From the NCBI RefSeq assembly GCF_000372725.1, contig NW_005199045.1, positions 18,785 through 82,784 on the forward strand: a DNA stretch of 64,000 nucleotides. The letters are read 5' to 3'. The DNA comes from Emiliania huxleyi CCMP1516 (Eukaryota > Haptophyta > Isochrysidales > Noelaerhabdaceae). Under the pieces are notes generated by a model, which saw nothing but the letters and a program-made list of their open reading frames with translations, made no database searches and had not been told where the DNA came from. Below, piece after piece: positions 63,600-64,000 of the stretch (positions within the stretch are counted from its first letter, which is position 1; each line of letters begins with the position of its first letter). A program made the translations under genes and the position numbers.

Positions 63600-64000
63600 C
63601 CTCCTCGCAGCCTCGGCGCGCGCGGGCTGCCCCACCTCGGGCGGCGACCCGATCACGTCGTTCGATGGCGTCTCGACCCGCTACTGGCTCAAAAACGGCA
63701 CCGACGTTGCGCTCTTGGGCACCGCCGGCCCGACGCCTGGCTACAACAAGTCGGTCGTGGCGTCAACGCGAGATTCCGCGAGACCGCCTGTCTGACAGGG
63801 TCGAAGTGACTTTCAGACGGTGCTGCACGCCCTCGACGTCCGGGTTGGCGGAGCCGCGATGGCTATCACGGGCAAGGTGGAGAGCGGAGGCGTCTCCGTG
63901 TCGGCGGAGGTGGACTCGGCGCACGAGGTACCGGTCGAGACAACTCGCGTCGCCGTCGGTGACGAACTCGGTCTCACGATTCGCTCCTCGGTGGCCAACA
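63600..64000 (+). CDS. VWD-like secreted protein, 5' part, cut by the window end
   Basis: One exon reads LAGLLAASARAGCPTSGGDP, ITSFDGVSTRYWLKNGTDVA, then TPGYNKSVVAS. After an intron around 63770-63800 a second reads FQTVLHALDVRVGGAAMAIT, GKVESGGVSVSAEVDSAHEV and remains open at 64000. The hydrophobic run before the first Cys is a signal-peptide end, and GDPITSFDG with a following W-L resembles the GDPH-type opening of VWD domains and the two paralogs at 39.8 and 47.3 kb. No ATG is seen in frame, so the first exon lies upstream or is short. Confidence 0.55.

Noticed and set aside
1-64000. Bacterial contamination because of high GC and long ORFs
   Set aside because: Conserved Rab1, SLC25, HDAC-like and MFS genes are all interrupted by introns and separated by large non-coding stretches.

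Overview
This looks like nuclear DNA of a haptophyte alga, most likely Emiliania/Gephyrocapsa huxleyi or a close relative (inferred, about 70% sure). The evidence is very GC-rich sequence, intron-containing genes, introns packed with a CTCGGCTATAT-type minisatellite, many GC-AG introns, a modular polyketide synthase without an acyltransferase, cysteine-rich and VWD-like secreted proteins, and abundant dispersed repeats. No rRNA, tRNA, CRISPR array or bacterial-style operon was seen.

Layout. 0-8 kb holds a small membrane protein gene and a four-exon gene of unknown function in repeat-rich DNA. 8.3-11.9 kb holds two long intact minus-strand ORFs, each preceded by the same 44-bp sequence and bordered by CCTCTGAGG-type repeats; this is probably a mobile element of unknown class. 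12.1-18.8 kb is a gene cluster: an ATPSCKMT/FAM173-like methyltransferase, a histone-deacetylase-like protein with an eroded active site, and an SLC25 mitochondrial carrier. 19-23 kb holds a coiled-coil protein, an unknown divergent ORF pair, a short KDZ-like transposase-derived gene and a zinc-knuckle ORF. 24-25.5 kb holds a complete five-exon Rab1 GTPase. 28.9-33.7 kb has a polyketide synthase fragment next to a decayed hAT transposon. 34-37.4 kb encodes an LRR/Roco-like/PX protein, followed by an orphan ABC-transporter exon and a 252-bp satellite array.

39.7-49.8 kb has two paralogous VWD-like secreted-protein genes, a Dal5-type MFS transporter and an ARM-repeat gene. 49.9-54.3 kb has an unknown three-exon gene, a JmjC/Cupin_8 oxygenase and a six-repeat cysteine-rich secreted protein. 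57-64 kb has an Ala-rich amphipathic-helix protein, a long coiled-coil protein and the start of a third VWD-like gene cut by the window end.

The most striking general signal is in the introns. About fifteen introns in eight genes have GC donors, and many are bounded by direct repeats of 5 to about 29 bp that straddle both splice junctions, as if each intron arose by insertion with target duplication or by duplication of a short exon segment containing AG|G. The conserved Rab1 gene has only plain GT-AG introns without such repeats.

Exon boundaries were worked out by eye from reading frame, family similarity and splice dinucleotides. Those given to the base are frame-consistent but unverified by transcripts.
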